A DNA stretch of 64,000 nucleotides from JAUJNH01 sp038253125 (GTDB lineage Bacteria; Actinomycetota; Acidimicrobiia; Acidimicrobiales; JAUJNH01), in NCBI GenBank assembly GCA_038253125.1, contig JBBSHM010000005.1, positions 1 to 64,000 on the forward strand, read 5' to 3'. Positions 38,000 through 46,031 of the stretch are shown here, piece by piece. A program made the position numbers and the translations under genes. Under the pieces are notes generated by a model, which worked only from the letters and a program-made list of their open reading frames with translations, was not told where the DNA came from and searched no databases. Numbering within the stretch: the stretch's first letter is position 1; every line of letters begins with the position of its first letter.

Positions 38000-38049
38000 T
38001 ACGCCCATGGTTCCGGATCTTCCCGACCGGAGCCTGTCGGGAACCCGTT

Positions 38050-38055
38050 TAGCCT
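38050..38055 (+). promoter_or_regulatory. Leaderless-type -10 of hemB
   Basis: TAGCCT, 8 nt before the ATG at 38064. Confidence 0.5.
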
Positions 38056-38063
38056 CAGTACCC

Positions 38064-39047
38064 ATGGCCTTCCCCGAGCGGCGGATGCGGCGGATGCGGC
38101 GCACGCCGGCCCTGCGCCGCCTGGTGGCCGAGACCCGGCTCGGGGTCAACGACCTCGTCCTGCCCGCCTTTGTGCGCCAGGGGATCACCGGGCCGCAGCC
38201 CATCGGGTCGCTGCCCGGGGTCGTGCAGCACACCCGGGAGAGCCTGCGCAAGGAGGCGCGGCGCCTGGTCGACCTCGGTGTCCCGGGCCTGCTGCTGTTC
38301 GGGGTGCCCGAGCAGAAGGACGCCGAGGGGAGCCAGGCCTTCGACCCGGAGGGGATCGTGCAGGTGGCCCTGCGCGACGTCCGCGACGAGGTGGGCGATT
38401 CCCTCGTGCTGATGGCCGACCTCTGCCTGGACGAGTACACCGACCACGGCCACTGCGGCGTCCTCGACCCCTCCGGCCAACCCGACAACGACCGCACCCT
38501 GGAGCTGTACGGCCGGGTGGCGGTGGCCCAGGCCGAGGCGGGGGCCGACGTGTGCGCCCCCTCGGGGATGATGGACGGGCAGGTCGGCGCCATCCGCCGG
38601 GCTCTCGACGGCGGCGGCCAGGAGGAGGTGGCCATCGTGGCCTACGCCGCCAAGTACGCCTCGGCGCTGTACGGGCCGTTCCGCGATGCCGTCGACGTCA
38701 CCATCGTCGGCGGCGGCGACCGGCGGGGCTACCAGCAGGACCCCCGCAACCGGCGCGAGGCGCTCGCCGAGGTGCAGCTCGACATCGGGGAGGGTGCCGA
38801 TGTCGTGATGGTCAAGCCCGCTGTCGCCTACCTCGACGTGATCGCCGACGTCCGGGCTGCGGTCGACGTGCCGGTCGCCGCCTACCACGTCAGCGGCGAG
38901 TACTCGATGCTGAAGGCGGCGGCGGAGCGGGGCTGGATCGACCACGACGCCGTGGCGCTTGAGCACCTCACGTCGATCAAGCGGGCCGGCGCCGACCTCA
39001 TCTTCACCTACCTGGCGGCCGAGGCGGCCGAGCTGCTCCAAGGCTGA
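38064..39047 (+). CDS. hemB: Delta-aminolevulinic acid dehydratase (porphobilinogen synthase)
   Basis: Condenses two 5-aminolevulinates to porphobilinogen. A 327-aa protein. The active-site metal motif DLCLDEYTDHGHCG has the cysteines of a zinc-type enzyme. The two Schiff-base lysines are in VAYAAKYASALYGP and VMVKPAVAYLDV. RRGYQQDPRNRREAL and AYHVSGEYSMLKAA are also standard. The N-terminal RRMRRMRRTPALRRLV matches the arm of the family. The ATG at 38064 has the TAGCCT box, while an upstream in-frame start at 38007 would run through the mazEF promoter. Confidence 0.97.
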   Translation: MAFPERRMRRMRRTPALRRLVAETRLGVNDLVLPAFVRQGITGPQPIGSLPGVVQHTRESLRKEARRLVDLGVPGLLLFGVPEQKDAEGSQAFDPEGIVQVALRDVRDEVGDSLVLMADLCLDEYTDHGHCGVLDPSGQPDNDRTLELYGRVAVAQAEAGADVCAPSGMMDGQVGAIRRALDGGGQEEVAIVAYAAKYASALYGPFRDAVDVTIVGGGDRRGYQQDPRNRREALAEVQLDIGEGADVVMVKPAVAYLDVIADVRAAVDVPVAAYHVSGEYSMLKAAAERGWIDHDAVALEHLTSIKRAGADLIFTYLAAEAAELLQG

Positions 39048-39059
39048 TCGGGCGGCGAG

Positions 39060-39065
39060 TACCCT
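39060..39065 (+). promoter_or_regulatory. Leaderless-type -10 of the acyl-CoA dehydrogenase gene
   Basis: TACCCT, 6 nt before the ATG at 39072. Confidence 0.5.
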
Positions 39066-39071
39066 CCGCGC

Positions 39072-40856
39072 ATGGTCGACTACGCGCCGCCGCTCGACGA
39101 GATCCGGTTCGTGCTCGAGCATGTGGCGGGCATCGACGAGCTCAGCCGTTTCGAGGGATTCGAGCACGCCGACGTCGAGTCGACGATGGTCGTCCTCACC
39201 GAGTTCGGTCGCTACGTCATCGACAAGGTGGTGCCCATCAACCGGGTCGGCGACGCCCAGGGCAGCCACGTGGCCGGCACCCCTGAGGACCCGACCGTCG
39301 TCACCGCCGACGGCTTCAAGGAGGCCTACGCCCAGTTCGTCGAGTCCGGGTGGGCCACGGTGCCGTCCGACCCGGCCTACGGCGGGGGTGGCTTCCCCTG
39401 GACGGTGGGCGTAGCCATGCAGGAGCTGTTGAACAGCGGCAACCTGGCCTTCGCCCTGGCCCCCCTGCTCACCCAGGGCGCCCTCGACATGCTGTACGTC
39501 CACGGCAGCGACGAGCAGAAGCAAATGTACCTGCCGAAGATGGTGAGCGGCGAGTGGACCGGCACCATGAACCTCACCGAGCCCGACGCCGGCTCCGACG
39601 TGGGCGCCTTGCGCACCCGGGCCGTGCCGGCGGGGGACGGCACCTACCGGATCAGCGGCACCAAGATCTACATCACCTACGGCGAGCACGACCTGGCCGG
39701 GAACATCATCCACCTGGTGCTGGCCCGCACCCCCGGCGCCCCGTCCGGCACGAGGGGCATCAGCTGCTTCGTCGTGCCCAAGCGGCTGGTCGAACCGGAC
39801 GGCTCGCTCGGCCGGCGCAACGCCGTCAAAGTCGTCTCCGTCGAGCACAAGCTGGGCATCCGGGCCAGCCCCACCTGCGTCCTCGATTACGACGAGGCGG
39901 TCGGCTACCTGATCGGCGACGAGAACACCGGCATGCGGGCCATGTTCACGATGATGAACGACGCCCGCCTCAGCGTGGGGGTCGAGGGTCTCGGCCTGTG
40001 CGAGGCGGCCTACCAGCGAGCCCGCCACCACGCCCGGGAGCGTCGGCAGGGCACACCACCCGGCGCGTCAGGTCCCTCGGCCATCGTCGAGCACGCCGAC
40101 GTGCGGCGGATGCTGCTCACCATGAAGGCGTCCACCGAGGCGCTGCGGGCCCTGCACTACTTCGACGCCCGCCAGATCGACCTCGGCCACCACCACCCCG
40201 ACGAGGCCGAGCGGGTGGCGGCCACCGAGCTGGCCGGGCTGCTCACCCCGCTGTCCAAGGGCTGGGGGACCGACCTGGCCAACGAGATCACCAGCCTGGC
40301 CATCCAGGTGTTCGGCGGCATGGGCTACGTCGAGGAGACGGGCGTGGCCCAGCTGTACCGCGACGCCCGGATCACCGCCATCTACGAGGGCACCAACGGC
40401 ATCCAGGCCATCGATCTGGTCACTCGCAAGCTGGCGATGCGCGGGGGAGGTGTGGTGGCCGACCTGGTGACCCGCATGCGGGGGACCGCAGCAGACCTGC
40501 AGGCCTACGAGCACCTGGCCCCCATCGGCACCGGCCTGGCCGACGGCCTCAACGTGTTGCAGCAGGCCACCGAGTGGATCATGACCAACGGCGCCGCCGA
40601 CCCGGTGCAGGCCCTGGCCGCCGCCACCCCCTACCTGCGCCTGTTCAGTCAGACCGTGGGCGGATGGCTGCTGGGGGTCGAGGCGCAGGCCGCCACCCGG
40701 GCGGAGCCGTCGTCCCTCCCGGCGGGCTTCGCCAGCGCCAAGCTGGCCACCGCCCTCTTCTTCGTCCACCACATCCTCCCCACCGGGCACGGCATCCTCC
40801 CCGCCATCACCGCCGGCAAGGACGACCTCTTCGCCCTCTCGGCCGACCAGCTCTGA
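39072..40856 (+). CDS. Acyl-CoA dehydrogenase, long (FadE5/DmdC-like) type
   Basis: A 594-aa flavoprotein. Its length and the extra N- and C-terminal helical parts place it with the long acyl-CoA dehydrogenases (AidB/FadE5/DmdC group). MNLTEPDAGSDVGALRTRAV is the FAD/substrate motif, SGTKIYITYGEHDLAGNIIH the middle strand, and the catalytic base is E439 in AIYEGTNGIQAID. FGGMGYVEETGVAQLYRDAR is also standard. It would oxidise an acyl-CoA and pass electrons to ETF. The chain length or substrate is unknown. It sits between hemB and hemL with its own -10 box, so it is not obviously part of haem synthesis. Confidence 0.9.
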   Translation: MVDYAPPLDEIRFVLEHVAGIDELSRFEGFEHADVESTMVVLTEFGRYVIDKVVPINRVGDAQGSHVAGTPEDPTVVTADGFKEAYAQFVESGWATVPSDPAYGGGGFPWTVGVAMQELLNSGNLAFALAPLLTQGALDMLYVHGSDEQKQMYLPKMVSGEWTGTMNLTEPDAGSDVGALRTRAVPAGDGTYRISGTKIYITYGEHDLAGNIIHLVLARTPGAPSGTRGISCFVVPKRLVEPDGSLGRRNAVKVVSVEHKLGIRASPTCVLDYDEAVGYLIGDENTGMRAMFTMMNDARLSVGVEGLGLCEAAYQRARHHARERRQGTPPGASGPSAIVEHADVRRMLLTMKASTEALRALHYFDARQIDLGHHHPDEAERVAATELAGLLTPLSKGWGTDLANEITSLAIQVFGGMGYVEETGVAQLYRDARITAIYEGTNGIQAIDLVTRKLAMRGGGVVADLVTRMRGTAADLQAYEHLAPIGTGLADGLNVLQQATEWIMTNGAADPVQALAAATPYLRLFSQTVGGWLLGVEAQAATRAEPSSLPAGFASAKLATALFFVHHILPTGHGILPAITAGKDDLFALSADQL

Positions 40857-41030
40857 GCTGCGCTCGGCGGGAACCCCCTCCGACATGTCAGCCTTCGGCC
40901 GGCTGTCCCTTGTTCCGCTCGGCCTCAGAAGCCGGCCGGGCGGGCCTGCGGCGCTCTGAGCCACGGAGCGAGGGATCTCGGTGACCGGCCGGAGGGTGAC
41001 TTCTCCAACGAGGGCTGCGGAGGAGGCACC

Positions 41031-41036
41031 TAGGGT
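41031..41036 (+). promoter_or_regulatory. Leaderless-type -10 of hemL
   Basis: TAGGGT, 6 nt before the GTG at 41043. Confidence 0.5.
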
Positions 41037-41042
41037 CGGAGA

Positions 41043-42308
41043 GTGTCGCGGAACGACGAGCTGTGGGCGCGGGCGCAGGCGGTGCTGCCCGGCGGGGTGA
41101 ACTCGCCGGTCCGGTCGTTCCGCAGCGTCGGTGGGGGAACGCCGTACTTCGTGGCCCGGGGCGCCGGGGCCTGCGTCTTCGACGCCGACGGGCGCGAGCT
41201 CATCGACTACGTCCAGTCCTACGGGGCCAGCATCCTCGGTCACGCTCATCCCGCAGTGACAGCCGCCGTTCAGGAGGCGGCAGGCCGGGGCACCACCTAC
41301 GGGGCACCTACCGAGGGCGAGGTGCTGTTGGCCGAGGAGGTGTGCCGGCGGGTGCCCGGCCTCGGCATGGTGCGGATGACGAGCAGCGGCACCGAGGCGA
41401 CGATGAGCGCCATCCGGCTGGCCCGCGGCGCCACCGGCCGCACCAGGATCGTGAAGTTCGACGGCTGCTACCACGGTCACGCCGATGCCCTGCTGGCCGC
41501 CGCCGGCAGCGGCGTGGCCAACCAGGGCCTGCCCGGCTCGGCCGGGGTGCCGGCGGTCGTGGTGGCCGACACCCTTGTCGTGCCCTACAACGAGGTGCCT
41601 GAGGTGACCGAGGAGGTGGCGGTCGTCTGCGTCGAGCCGGTGGCCGCCAACATGGGCCTGGTCCCGCCCGCACCCGGCTTCCTCGAGGGCCTGCGGCGGG
41701 CCTGTGACCAGGCCGGCGCCCTGCTCCTGTTCGACGAGGTCATCACCGGGTTCCGGGTCGCGGCTGGCGGCGCCACCGAGACCTCGGGGGTGGTGCCCGA
41801 CCTGTGGTGCTTCGGGAAGGTGATCGGCGGCGGCCTGCCCGTCGGCATGTTCGGGGCCAGCCCCGAGCTGATGGCCAACGTGGCCCCCCTCGGGCCGGTG
41901 TACCAGGGCGGCACCCTCAGCGGCAACCCGCTGGCCACCGCCGCCGGCCTGGCCGTCCTGGGCCAGCTCGACGCCGCCGCCTACCGGCGCCTCGAGGCCA
42001 CTGCAGGTCGACTTCAGGCCGGGCTTCAGGAGGTGGCGGCCCACGCCGGCCTGGCGGTCCAGGTGCCCCGCTACCGCAGCCTCGTCGCCCTGTTCGCCGG
42101 GGCCGAGGCGCCCGTCACCGCCTGGCCGGGCGCCAGGACGGCCGCCGAGACCGGCCTGTACGCCCGTGTGTTCCGGGCGCTGCTCGATCGGGGCGTGGCG
42201 CTGGCTCCCGGCCCCTACGAGGTGCTCTTCCCGAGCCTGGCCCACGACGACGACGTCGTCGACAGAACGATCCAGTGCTTCGCCGACGCCTGCACCCGCC
42301 TGTCCTGA
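41043..42308 (+). CDS. hemL: Glutamate-1-semialdehyde 2,1-aminomutase
   Basis: Converts glutamate-1-semialdehyde to 5-aminolevulinate. A 421-aa class III aminotransferase with the PLP lysine K259 in CFGKVIGGGLPVGMFGAS, the substrate region VRSFRSVGGGTPYFV, VRMTSSGTEATMSAIRLARG, and LLLFDEVITGFRVA with the PLP Asp. It completes the C5 pathway begun by hemA. The GTG start begins SRNDELWARAQAVLPGG, as in the family. The next gene is convergent. Confidence 0.97.
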   Translation: MSRNDELWARAQAVLPGGVNSPVRSFRSVGGGTPYFVARGAGACVFDADGRELIDYVQSYGASILGHAHPAVTAAVQEAAGRGTTYGAPTEGEVLLAEEVCRRVPGLGMVRMTSSGTEATMSAIRLARGATGRTRIVKFDGCYHGHADALLAAAGSGVANQGLPGSAGVPAVVVADTLVVPYNEVPEVTEEVAVVCVEPVAANMGLVPPAPGFLEGLRRACDQAGALLLFDEVITGFRVAAGGATETSGVVPDLWCFGKVIGGGLPVGMFGASPELMANVAPLGPVYQGGTLSGNPLATAAGLAVLGQLDAAAYRRLEATAGRLQAGLQEVAAHAGLAVQVPRYRSLVALFAGAEAPVTAWPGARTAAETGLYARVFRALLDRGVALAPGPYEVLFPSLAHDDDVVDRTIQCFADACTRLS

Positions 42309-42323
42309 CGGGCGGTCGACGCG

Positions 42324-43367
42324 TCAGCCGGTGCCGGTGCCCGGAGCGAGGCCCTGTCGGGCCAGATCCAGGGAGGCGGCCCGCCCCTCGGGGGTCTGGC
42401 CCTGGATCGCGTAGAACGCGGCCTCACGAACGAGGCGCTGGGCCGGGTGGCTGAGCTCAAGGCCCCGGCCCCCGACGGCGGCCAGCAGAGCCAGTGCGGC
42501 CCGCTGGGCCAGATCGATGGCACCAGCCCGGGCTGCGGCCAGTCCTGGGACGTCCACGGCACCGGCGCCGGCGGCGTCGGCCAGCGCCTCGTTCTCGGCG
42601 ATGACCTCGTCCAGCACCACGCTGAGAGCACCGGCGACCTCGGCACCCGCCGGTCCCGTCCGGCCGAGCAGGTCGAGGGCTCGGAGAGCCACGCCCTGGA
42701 TAGCCGGGGTGCCCCGGTTGCCGATGGACTGGTCGAGGGCGTCCCAGAGCGGACGGTCGAGGTCGAGCATCACGTCGTCGGCGCCCACCGGGGTGCTGTC
42801 GAAGCGGAGGCGCACGGTAGTCGTGGCCTGCATGGCGGCCAGCTTCAGGGGAGCGGTCGCCGTCAACCGGTCCGGCGCCAGGAGCACCCAGAGCACCGTC
42901 CCTGCGGGGGTGACGGCGGCGATCGAGTAGACCCCGGCCAGGCCCCAGGCCGTGGCCCAGGGCGCCTCCCCCTGAAGCCGCCATCCCGCGCCATCGGGCT
43001 CGGCTCGCAGCACCGGCGGCCCCGGCCGGCGCAGGTGGGCGAAGGCCGTCCCCCCCACCACCTCGCCGGCCAGCAGACGCTTTAGCCACCGGCCCTTCAG
43101 CTCCTCGTTCGAGGCCGCACCCAACAGCCGCACCGGCCCCTCGTGCTGGGCCCACACGAAGTAGGTGGCGCCGCACGCCCCCCCGAGGATCCGGTGGACC
43201 TGGCGCCGTTCCGCCGGGTCACAGCTCTCGGATACACCGAACGCCCCGGCCTCCGCCAAGGCGCCGATGTTCTCCCGCGGTACCCGCTCGGCCTGATCCG
43301 TCGACTGCGCAGCCGGGAAGAGCAGATCCTCAGCCACAGCGTGAACCCGTGCAACGACATCTGCCAC
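42324..43367 (-). CDS. Acyl-CoA dehydrogenase-like protein
   Basis: A 347-aa protein with acyl-CoA dehydrogenase architecture: an N-terminal helical domain (ENIGALAEAGAFGVSE), a middle beta domain (AEPDGAGWRLQGEAPWATAW) and a C-terminal helical bundle. The conserved catalytic Glu in a YEGT-like motif is not found, and several FAD contacts differ. It may be a flavin-dependent monooxygenase-like or an inactive relative. The GTG at 43367 has TACGGT 7 nt upstream. It is convergent with hemL and not linked to any recognisable pathway. Confidence 0.7.
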   Translation of the reverse strand: MADVVARVHAVAEDLLFPAAQSTDQAERVPRENIGALAEAGAFGVSESCDPAERRQVHRILGGACGATYFVWAQHEGPVRLLGAASNEELKGRWLKRLLAGEVVGGTAFAHLRRPGPPVLRAEPDGAGWRLQGEAPWATAWGLAGVYSIAAVTPAGTVLWVLLAPDRLTATAPLKLAAMQATTTVRLRFDSTPVGADDVMLDLDRPLWDALDQSIGNRGTPAIQGVALRALDLLGRTGPAGAEVAGALSVVLDEVIAENEALADAAGAGAVDVPGLAAARAGAIDLAQRAALALLAAVGGRGLELSHPAQRLVREAAFYAIQGQTPEGRAASLDLARQGLAPGTGTG

Positions 43368-43374
43368 CCGCAGG

Positions 43375-43380
43375 ACCGTA
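43375..43380 (-). promoter_or_regulatory. Leaderless-type -10 of the acyl-CoA dehydrogenase-like gene
   Basis: TACGGT on the minus strand, 7 nt before the GTG at 43367. Confidence 0.45.
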
Positions 43381-43446
43381 CGCGCCTCCGGCGGAGGTGA
43401 CGGTCAGGGCTTGGCGGCGAACAGCGAGCGGGGCCGGCCGCAGGCC

Positions 43447-44064
43447 TTAGAGCTTCTCCCGCTCGTACTTGACGACGGCCTTGATCTGGTCGTCGGTGAG
43501 CTGGCCGCCAAAGGCGGGCATGCCGCCAGCGGCCACCCGCCCCCGGGCGTTGTAGGCCTGGCCGATCTTGGCTGCGGAGCCGCCCTTGACCCAGGCCTGC
43601 TGGTCCTTCTCGTCGGGGAAGTCGAGCAGCACCTCGCCGTCGGCGAGCTTGGGGCCGACCCCGCCCTGGCCGGTGGCGCCGTGGCACCCCGAGCAGCCCG
43701 CCGACTTGAACAGCTCGGCCCCGAGGACGAGCGGGTCCTTCGGGGCCTCCACCGGCCGCGGCTGGTAGCCCTGCATGTACAAGAAGCCGAAGACCGGCAG
43801 GGCCCCGAACAGGGGCATCACCCAGAACGGCAGCCGGGCCCGGGCCGGCGGGAGGTTGCCCACGGCCGGCGGGGTGGGCTTGGGCGCCAGGGTCGGCAGG
43901 GCGGGCGCGGCGGCGGCGCCCGCCACCGCCGCCGGCTTGGCCGCGGCCTGGGGCGGCGGTGCCGGCGAGCCGGCGGTCGCCTCACCCTCGGGCGGGGTCT
44001 CACCGGACAGGCCGGCCCGGCGCTCCTTCGACCGCCGGAGGAGGTGCTCGGGGATCTCAGCCAT
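43447..44064 (-). CDS. Membrane-anchored monohaem cytochrome c
   Basis: A 205-aa protein. A cytoplasmic Ala/Pro-rich N-terminus (1-75) opens with MAEIPEHLLRRSKERR. One membrane helix follows (about 80-98, FWVMPLFGALPVFGFLYM), then a class I cytochrome c domain with CSGCH for haem attachment (SAGCSGCHGATGQGG) and a likely Met ligand in AAGGMPAFGGQLTDD. It probably carries electrons from the neighbouring bc-type complex to a terminal oxidase. It is divergent from that operon. The ATG at 44064 has TAACTT 8 nt upstream. The first residues resemble those of the cytochrome b C-terminal subunit at 46032. Confidence 0.88.
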   Translation of the reverse strand: MAEIPEHLLRRSKERRAGLSGETPPEGEATAGSPAPPPQAAAKPAAVAGAAAAPALPTLAPKPTPPAVGNLPPARARLPFWVMPLFGALPVFGFLYMQGYQPRPVEAPKDPLVLGAELFKSAGCSGCHGATGQGGVGPKLADGEVLLDFPDEKDQQAWVKGGSAAKIGQAYNARGRVAAGGMPAFGGQLTDDQIKAVVKYEREKL

Positions 44065-44072
44065 CGGCTCGG

Positions 44073-44078
44073 AAGTTA
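44073..44078 (-). promoter_or_regulatory. Leaderless-type -10 of the cytochrome c gene
   Basis: TAACTT on the minus strand, 8 nt before the ATG at 44064. Confidence 0.45.
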
Positions 44079-44179
44079 GCCGTGGCCGCACGGGGGTACC
44101 AACCGGGCGACGATGTGACCCTCTGGCGGGGCCGGTGGTAGACCATGCGGCCTCGGGTGGTGACATCCTCCGGGAGCGC

Positions 44180-44203
44180 TAGACTTTGTGCAGGTAATCA
44201 CGA
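44180..44203 (+). promoter_or_regulatory. Candidate promoter and Rex operator of the cytochrome operon
   Basis: TAGACT (44180-44185) could be a -10. Immediately downstream, 44186-44203 matches the Rex consensus TTGTGAA-N4-TTCACAA at 11 of 14 fixed positions. A bound Rex would block the promoter. The first gene starts at 44232, so this operon has a leader, unlike most genes nearby. Confidence 0.45.
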
Positions 44204-44231
44204 GCAGCACGTCAGGAGCCTCGACACCACC

Positions 44232-44759
44232 GTGACGGCCTTCGTCGCCTCCATCCTCACCGGCCTCGTCGTCGTCGGCGCCGTGCTGTTCATGGCCCGA
44301 CGGCGCCCGCCGGGCCAGCCGCTCACCTGGGGTGAGGCGTTCGTCGGCGCCGCCTGGGTGTTCTTCGGCTTCATCGTCGCCTACGGCCTGATCCCCCACT
44401 ACTGGCTCAGCTGGGCCGACCAGGGGCTGGCGTGGCGGCGAGACAAGGTGGGCATCCCGCTGGGGCCGCTCGGGGTCATCTGGGGTGGCAAGGCGGGCAA
44501 GGCCCTGTTCTTCATCCCGGTCAACAAGGGCGTGATGTGGCCGACGGGCGTCACCTTCTTCGGCCGGGGCCGGATCCTCATCAACGCTGAGCACCTCCGT
44601 GACCTGATCGCCGCCACCATCTACATCGCCATGCTGTCCGCCCAGTTCACCCTCTGGGCCTTCTGGCAGAAGCGCGGCAAGGTGGCCAAGCAGCGGGCCG
44701 AGCGCGAAGCCCTGACCACGAGCGCCTACGGGCGCCCCCTGCAGAAGGCACAGGCGTAG
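44232..44759 (+). CDS. Membrane protein, first gene of the b6f-like cytochrome operon
   Basis: A 175-aa protein without a recognised family. It has an N-terminal membrane helix (VASILTGLVVVGAVLFMARR), a second (FVGAAWVFFGFIVAYGLIPH), a long conserved-looking loop rich in Gly, Trp and Lys (WGGKAGKALFFIPVNKGVMW), and a third helix near the C-terminus (IAATIYIAMLSAQFTLWAFW). It precedes the ferredoxin gene by 4 nt. Position suggests an accessory subunit of the quinol-oxidising complex, perhaps an anchor for the ferredoxin. The GTG at 44232 is chosen because it directly precedes the first helix. Confidence 0.65.
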   Translation: MTAFVASILTGLVVVGAVLFMARRRPPGQPLTWGEAFVGAAWVFFGFIVAYGLIPHYWLSWADQGLAWRRDKVGIPLGPLGVIWGGKAGKALFFIPVNKGVMWPTGVTFFGRGRILINAEHLRDLIAATIYIAMLSAQFTLWAFWQKRGKVAKQRAEREALTTSAYGRPLQKAQA

Positions 44760-44763
44760 ACCT

Positions 44764-45177
44764 ATGGCCAAGACCGACGCCAACCCCCCTCTGCCGCTGT
44801 TCCCTGGCGATTACAACCTCACCGAGATCGACTCCGGTGCCCTGACCCGGGCGGTGAAGCCGAAGCAGTTCCTGCACATCGACCAGGCCGAGTGCATCAT
44901 GTGCGAGGGCTGCGTCGACATCTGCCCGTGGAAGTGCATCCACATGCTGGCGGCCAGCACCGTGGCCGACGCCGACAACACCGAGCAGCCCGGCGACGAC
45001 CCCGACGACCACGTGATCTTCGTGGTGGACGAGGACGTGTGCACCCGCTGCGGCCTGTGCGTGGACCGGTGCCCGACCGGGGTCATCATCATGGGCAAGG
45101 TCGGCCTCGCCGCCCGCGAGGGAGACCCCCACGGGCGGGACAACAAGCACGGCTACGGCTACGGCATGCGGTTCTAG
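44764..45177 (+). CDS. 2x[4Fe-4S] ferredoxin-like protein of the cytochrome operon
   Basis: A 137-aa soluble iron-sulfur protein with two complete cluster motifs: CIMCEGCVDICPWKC (about 41-55) and CTRCGLCVDRCP (about 94-105), separated by an acidic insert. It resembles NuoI-type ferredoxins but lacks their N-terminal helix. It lies between the operon's first membrane protein and cytochrome b6, 14 nt before the latter. Its likely role is to pass electrons to or from the quinone/cytochrome b complex. Such a gene is not part of the usual actinobacterial qcrCAB cluster. Confidence 0.85.
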   Translation: MAKTDANPPLPLFPGDYNLTEIDSGALTRAVKPKQFLHIDQAECIMCEGCVDICPWKCIHMLAASTVADADNTEQPGDDPDDHVIFVVDEDVCTRCGLCVDRCPTGVIIMGKVGLAAREGDPHGRDNKHGYGYGMRF

Positions 45178-45191
45178 GAGACTGGGGAGCG

Positions 45192-45977
45192 ATGGCTAGG
45201 CGACTCGAAGACAAGCCCCGGCTCAGCCCGAGCCAGCGCCTCAGCCAGACCTGGGGCAAGGTCCAGGGCGGCCAGGTGTGGAACTCGATCTTCCGACCCG
45301 GCTCGATCTTCCGCAAGGGCTATACGGACAGCCCGAGGAACCGGTCCTACGTCGTCATGAACTCGGTGCTGTACCACCTGCACCCAGTCAAGGTGAAGCG
45401 CCACGCCGTCAAGGTCAGCTACACGCTGTGCCTCGGCGGCCTCTCGTTCTTCCTCTTCATCATCCTCACGGTCACCGGCATCTTCCTGATGTTCTTCTAC
45501 CGGCCGACCGACGTCCAGGCCTGGAACGACATCAGAGCGCTCCACACCTCGGTCACCTTCGGTCTGCTGGTGCGGAACATGCACCGCTGGGGCGCCCACC
45601 TCATGGTGATCAGCGTGTTCCTGCACATGGCGAGGGTCTTCTACCACGGCGCCTACAAGGCCCCGCGGGAGTTCAACTGGGTCATCGGCGTCATCCTGCT
45701 GACCCTGACCCTGCTGCTGTCCTTCACCGGCTACCTGCTGCCGTGGGACCAGCTGGCGCTGTGGGCGGTGACGGTGGGCACCAACATGATCGGGTACTCG
45801 CCGGTTGTCGGCTCGCAGGTCCGCTTCGTGCTGCTGGGCGGCGTTGAGATCGGGCCTGAGACGCTGCTTCGATGGTACGTCCTGCATGTGCTGATGTTCC
45901 CGTTCGTGATCGTCATCTTCATGGCGGTGCACTTCTGGCGTGTCCGCAAGGACGGCGGGATCTCGGGGCCCCTGTGA
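45192..45977 (+). CDS. Cytochrome b6-like N-terminal subunit of a split cytochrome b
   Basis: A 261-aa membrane protein with four helices. The bis-histidine pairs for two b haems are seen: HRWGAHLMVISVFLH (13 residues between) and HVLMFPFVIVIFMAVH (14 between). The 13/14 spacing is that of cytochrome b6 rather than mitochondrial-type cytochrome b. GYLLPWDQLALWAVTV is the Qo-side cd1-like helix region. The extended N-terminus (1-60) is basic and soluble. The ATG at 45192 follows GGGGAGCG. The C-terminal partner is encoded 54 bp downstream. Confidence 0.92.
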   Translation: MARRLEDKPRLSPSQRLSQTWGKVQGGQVWNSIFRPGSIFRKGYTDSPRNRSYVVMNSVLYHLHPVKVKRHAVKVSYTLCLGGLSFFLFIILTVTGIFLMFFYRPTDVQAWNDIRALHTSVTFGLLVRNMHRWGAHLMVISVFLHMARVFYHGAYKAPREFNWVIGVILLTLTLLLSFTGYLLPWDQLALWAVTVGTNMIGYSPVVGSQVRFVLLGGVEIGPETLLRWYVLHVLMFPFVIVIFMAVHFWRVRKDGGISGPL

Positions 45978-46017
45978 GCGGACTGGACGAGAGCGGACTG
46001 AACGAGGCAGTGAACGA
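45976..46017 (+). repeat. 15-bp tandem repeat between the two cytochrome b genes
   Basis: GAGCGGACTGGACGA (45976-45990) is followed by GAGCGGACTGAACGA (45991-46005) and a partial third unit GGCAGTGAACGA (46006-46017). The array begins on the stop codon of the upstream gene and fills most of the 54-bp gap. Confidence 0.8.
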
Positions 46018-46031
46018 GAGGAGCGACATCC

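Noticed and set aside
40857..41030. Gap before hemL
   Set aside because: Only GC-rich sequence with weak inverted repeats; nothing beyond the hemL -10 can be supported.
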